A model generated the notes under the pieces. It saw nothing but the letters and a program-made list of their open reading frames with translations, had not been told where the DNA came from and ran no database searches. This document shows, piece by piece, positions 34,892-37,632 of a stretch of 37,632 bases of DNA. The DNA lies in contig JAKIUN010000035.1 in assembly GCA_021647505.1 (NCBI GenBank), positions 1 through 37,632 of the forward strand. Direction: 5' to 3'. This stretch comes from Gammaproteobacteria bacterium (GTDB taxonomy: Bacteria > Pseudomonadota > Gammaproteobacteria > SZUA-152). Each line of letters starts with the position of its first letter. The stretch's first letter is position 1. The translations under genes and the position numbers were made by a program.

Positions 34892-36760
34892 TCAGAACCC
34901 ATACTGAATATCGAAAAGTATTCTCATTTTTTTCTCTTCAGGCGCGATATCTGACCGTGAAAAACTGCTTGCAACGGGAAAGGCGAACTGAATATTTCCC
35001 TTGAACCCAAGCCCATACGCAAGCTGAAAACCGATTCCCACATCACTGAGTTTACCCGTTAAGACATCTTCATCAACAATCGGACGTTGCTTGCCGTATG
35101 CATAATCAGCAAAAACAAACGGTTTAATCATTTTTTGAATACTGACGCCCACAAAATCCGGACTATTAAATACCCAGTCTATACCAATATATACAGCATC
35201 ATCGGCTGAATATATATTAGGTGAAAAGGCACGCACACGGGACAGGCCGGCTAATGATAACCTGACCATGGAAGACAGATTGGTGCCGGAATATTGTGCA
35301 CTCGTGCGGAAAATAAGCCGGGTGTTCGCATCAAAATATGGAATACGCCAAAACATCAGGGATGTATATTCCGCTGATAAAATGTAATATTTTTTATCCC
35401 GCTCGGCACCCGCCCCAAACACAAATGTACCAGATGTCAACCTGACATTCCCCTGATGGAGTAACTGGGAAGATTCTCGCAAAATATCGTAGTTAAACTG
35501 TAATGAAGTATTTTCCAGGCGTTCATCAAGTCGCCCGCCGACATCAGGTATATCCCCTATTTGCAAGTCAGACTCAAGGTCTTCATATTTTAAGACCAGA
35601 TTGTAACTTTCGACCCGACTTCTTCTAAGAATATATATTGCTGAGATATCCTTGGCATTAACTATCCCATTAAGGTTGAGGCTGGTTAGCGAGGATGACT
35701 GATCAACCACAAACTGATTTTTTGAGATACCCGCACCGATCTTAAATCTGGGGCTTAAAATATTCATTTGATAATTCAAGCGCCAATATTTTGTATTATT
35801 CGGGCGCGATGAATTTAAGATGCTCAGCCTAAAAAGATCAGAAAATCCAAGTATATTATTTACTTGAAAATCTGCGTACAGGCGATATAAGCCGGTCTCA
35901 TCCGTTCCATGATTATCAAGCCTCAGATTTGCAGAATACCTGTCTTCATCTCTAATATTTATGTTTAGTTTGGTATCACCAACCTGAGCGCCAGGTTCAA
36001 AATAGCCATCCGCGCTTACACCTGGGAAATCGTTGATTAGGTACAAGTTCTCTTCAACCATGCTGTTGGTTACCGGCATTGTCAACATGCCATCAAAGAC
36101 CGAACTAATCACTTTGTCCGAATACAGCTGGTTACCATGGGTTTTCACCTCACCCAATACTCCGATCAACAATGTAAGAGTAACAATGCCATCCCTTACT
36201 TCTTGCTTGGGTATATATGCCTTCGCAAGAATAAAGCCTCGCTCGCGATAAAAGCGGGTGATTTTGTCTGCAATGGACTCTATCTGGCTCAGCAATATTC
36301 CACGCTTGGTTCGCTGCGTTCTGACCAGCCAGATTAGCCGCTGTACTTCACTCGGTGTGACGTGACGACCTTGAGTTTCATCTTCTATATCCACTAATAA
36401 ATCCGACAATTCCCCCAACTCATCAATGGTATAACCGGAGGGTAGATGTTTATCCTCATCCATCAAGTCGGCACGTATTTCTTCGACCATCTTCCTCAGA
36501 GCTTCCCGGGTAATACCCAATTCCGGATATTCAATAAGGCCCTGTATTCTGAACTCTGACACGGCCAGACGCGGCCCCGCGGATGGGTCAGGACTTCGCT
36601 CCTTTACCCCTGGAATATCTAAATCCCTCAGCATGCTCTTTTTTTTCAACTCGGGAGTTTCAGTTATTTCAGGCATTTCCAAAATTCCCGCCATAACCTG
36701 TGAAACGTATACGCAAGCACCAAAGAGAAGTATCATGCTTATGTGATTAGGGGTTAACAT
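34892..36760 (-). CDS. TpsB/ShlB/FhaC-family outer-membrane transporter
   Basis: A two-partner-secretion type translocator of the Omp85 superfamily, 622 residues from the ATG at 36760. The TTG at 36775 would add five residues. The signal peptide is about 1-24. Two POTRA-like regions follow. The first opens with VSEFRIQGL (67-75) and resumes at SIADKITRFYRERGFILAKA (162-181), interrupted by about 80 extra residues rich in Asp and Glu. The second is about 203-275 (GEVKTHGNQLYSDKVISSVF). The C-terminal barrel has VRAF where VRG[YF] is usual in loop 6, and FADYAYG as the downstream FxDxG-like motif. It converges on the TPR gene set, with 57 bases between the stops. No TpsA partner with a hemagglutinin N-domain is visible in the window. 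Confidence 0.9.
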   Translation of the reverse strand: MLTPNHISMILLFGACVYVSQVMAGILEMPEITETPELKKKSMLRDLDIPGVKERSPDPSAGPRLAVSEFRIQGLIEYPELGITREALRKMVEEIRADLMDEDKHLPSGYTIDELGELSDLLVDIEDETQGRHVTPSEVQRLIWLVRTQRTKRGILLSQIESIADKITRFYRERGFILAKAYIPKQEVRDGIVTLTLLIGVLGEVKTHGNQLYSDKVISSVFDGMLTMPVTNSMVEENLYLINDFPGVSADGYFEPGAQVGDTKLNINIRDEDRYSANLRLDNHGTDETGLYRLYADFQVNNILGFSDLFRLSILNSSRPNNTKYWRLNYQMNILSPRFKIGAGISKNQFVVDQSSSLTSLNLNGIVNAKDISAIYILRRSRVESYNLVLKYEDLESDLQIGDIPDVGGRLDERLENTSLQFNYDILRESSQLLHQGNVRLTSGTFVFGAGAERDKKYYILSAEYTSLMFWRIPYFDANTRLIFRTSAQYSGTNLSSMVRLSLAGLSRVRAFSPNIYSADDAVYIGIDWVFNSPDFVGVSIQKMIKPFVFADYAYGKQRPIVDEDVLTGKLSDVGIGFQLAYGLGFKGNIQFAFPVASSFSRSDIAPEEKKMRILFDIQYGF

Positions 36761-37632
36761 AAAATTTTTCCACAAAATTGCATCTTTAATATTCCTATCG
36801 AAAGCAAATACTCTTGGTAGCGCAAGAGGTAGTTATCGAGGACACAGCGCCGCGCCTGACACCTTTTCAGGAAACAACAGGTCTATAGGATGACCAAGCC
36901 ACTCAGCACAATGAATCTTGGCCTATATGACTTGTGCTGAGCAAGTAGCCTGGCCCGTCTTTGAGTCACACCTCACGTAAGTCATTGATTCTACCTCAAG
37001 AGCAAAAATAAACACCTTGAGTAACAATGAGATACAATGGCAAATCAAAGCGTAGGGCCATAATCTTCGCCACACATCTTGACAGCCCCAAATAACCTGA
37101 TCCAATGGGGCTGCATTCGAGCAAATTCAAAGAGTTATTGAAAAAATGAAATCTGTAGTGCCATAAGGTGCGCGTACAACACGCTAACTTATTGATTGGT
37201 AGGGTAATTGCGTCCAAGAAACTCAAAGATGGGCTGGGCTGAGCTTGCGAAACCCAGGGCCTTACTCGGCACAACCTCACCTCTCACATTGATCATCTCC
37301 TGCCCAATCCATCAGAAGCTTTCCTCAATTCATTGACCGATGGAAACTCAAACAGGGGCAATCCATAACCACAGCTGGCTTAACCATCCATGTCTGCGGG
37401 AGGGGTAACAGATGAAATCAACGCGCCTTTCAATGTTGAGCAAATCACGCAATGTCCCGCGCATTAATATCTCCCGGGTTTCGCAGGCTCAACCCAGGCT
37501 ACTTGCTTAATATCCACCATTAATTGCGCCACCAAATAATGGCACACTTCCCCCAAATTCGACAGGGATGCGCGGGTTCCATCAGGGCCAGAGATGATGA
37601 AATATCTTACCCAGACATACTGGAGGCCCGCA
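36761..37632. other. Right-end region without a recognised gene
   Basis: About 870 bases with no coding sequence I can support. Two short open frames on the minus strand (36923-37105 and 36996-37280) have no recognisable motif, signal peptide or ribosome-binding site. The promoter for the TpsB-type gene should be near its left end. A pair of inverted short repeats (37231-37502) occupies the right part. Confidence 0.45.
37231..37502. repeat. Two inverted copies of a short palindromic repeat
   Basis: CTGGGCTGAGCTTGCGAAAC plus CC (within 37231-37260) is repeated in inverse orientation at 37473-37502, with 2 mismatches over the 22-base core. Each unit is itself an imperfect palindrome (GGGTT...AACCC). 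The consensus TGGGTTGAGC.TGCGAAACCC resembles a short intergenic repeat seen in many gammaproteobacterial genomes. The two copies bound about 210 bases of non-coding sequence, as a miniature mobile element might. Confidence 0.55.

Noticed and set aside
36923-37280. Two overlapping minus-strand open frames near the right end
   Set aside because: Cys/Trp-rich translations without known motifs and no start signals. Possibly relic sequence, but no family could be named.

Overview
The window looks like chromosome from a free-living gammaproteobacterium. The strongest evidence is the housekeeping run dnaE - accA - tilS (minus strand, about 17.1-23.2 kb), an order common in that class, with protein lengths close to the E. 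coli ones. The genus cannot be read from the sequence. A diheme c-type cytochrome fusion, scattered REP-like palindromes and relics of insertion sequences would fit an environmental organism, but that is inference. Composition is mixed. The dnaE block is clearly GC-rich, while the left-hand polysaccharide genes (about 0.9-5.3 kb) are strongly AT-rich, which suggests acquisition by transfer.

Layout. (1) 0.1-0.9 kb: a decayed ISAs1-type transposase fragment and a hairpin. (2) 0.9-14.5 kb, all minus strand: an exopolysaccharide/O-antigen-type locus. Reading with transcription it runs wza-like export protein, outer-membrane beta-barrel, Wzz/GumC-like chain-length protein, CpsD-like tyrosine kinase, then rfbA-rfbC-rfbD-rfbB (dTDP-L-rhamnose), a DegT-type sugar aminotransferase, an ATP-grasp ligase, a methyltransferase, a Wzx-type flippase and a family 2 glycosyltransferase. 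No Wzy polymerase or initiating phosphosugar transferase was recognised, so the locus is probably completed elsewhere. (3) 14.5-16.1 kb: a decayed island with a palindrome cluster and a c-di-GMP signalling gene of which only the two ends remain, separated by the 3' end of an ISL3-type element. (4) 16.1-23.2 kb: housekeeping genes plus a secreted diheme cytochrome/formylglycine-generating-enzyme-fold fusion that overlaps tilS by four bases. (5) 23.5-34.8 kb: two divergent gene sets that look like one envelope machine. (6) 34.9-36.8 kb: a TpsB-type outer-membrane transporter, then about 0.87 kb without a recognised gene, containing a pair of inverted short repeats.

The most interesting region is 23.5-34.8 kb. 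The minus-strand set encodes a membrane Ser/Thr kinase with a C-terminal sulfatase-modifying-factor fold, an ExbB/TolQ-type proton channel, two ExbD/TolR-type subunits and a TonB-like protein of the AgmX/PglI type. One ExbD has Asn where the proton-carrying Asp is expected. The plus-strand set, divergent across a 689-base gap, encodes a secreted TPR protein, two TPR lipoproteins and a small exported protein, closely spaced or overlapping. The parts list resembles the Agl-Glt gliding and Nfs spore-coat machines of Myxococcus. The working hypothesis is a proton-driven cell-envelope machine under kinase control. Its cargo or output is not visible in the window.

Start codons were moved from the longest open frame where a ribosome-binding site, a signal peptide or an overlap argued for it (rfbA, the barrel, the TonB-like protein, exbD, exbB, two TPR proteins, the TpsB protein).
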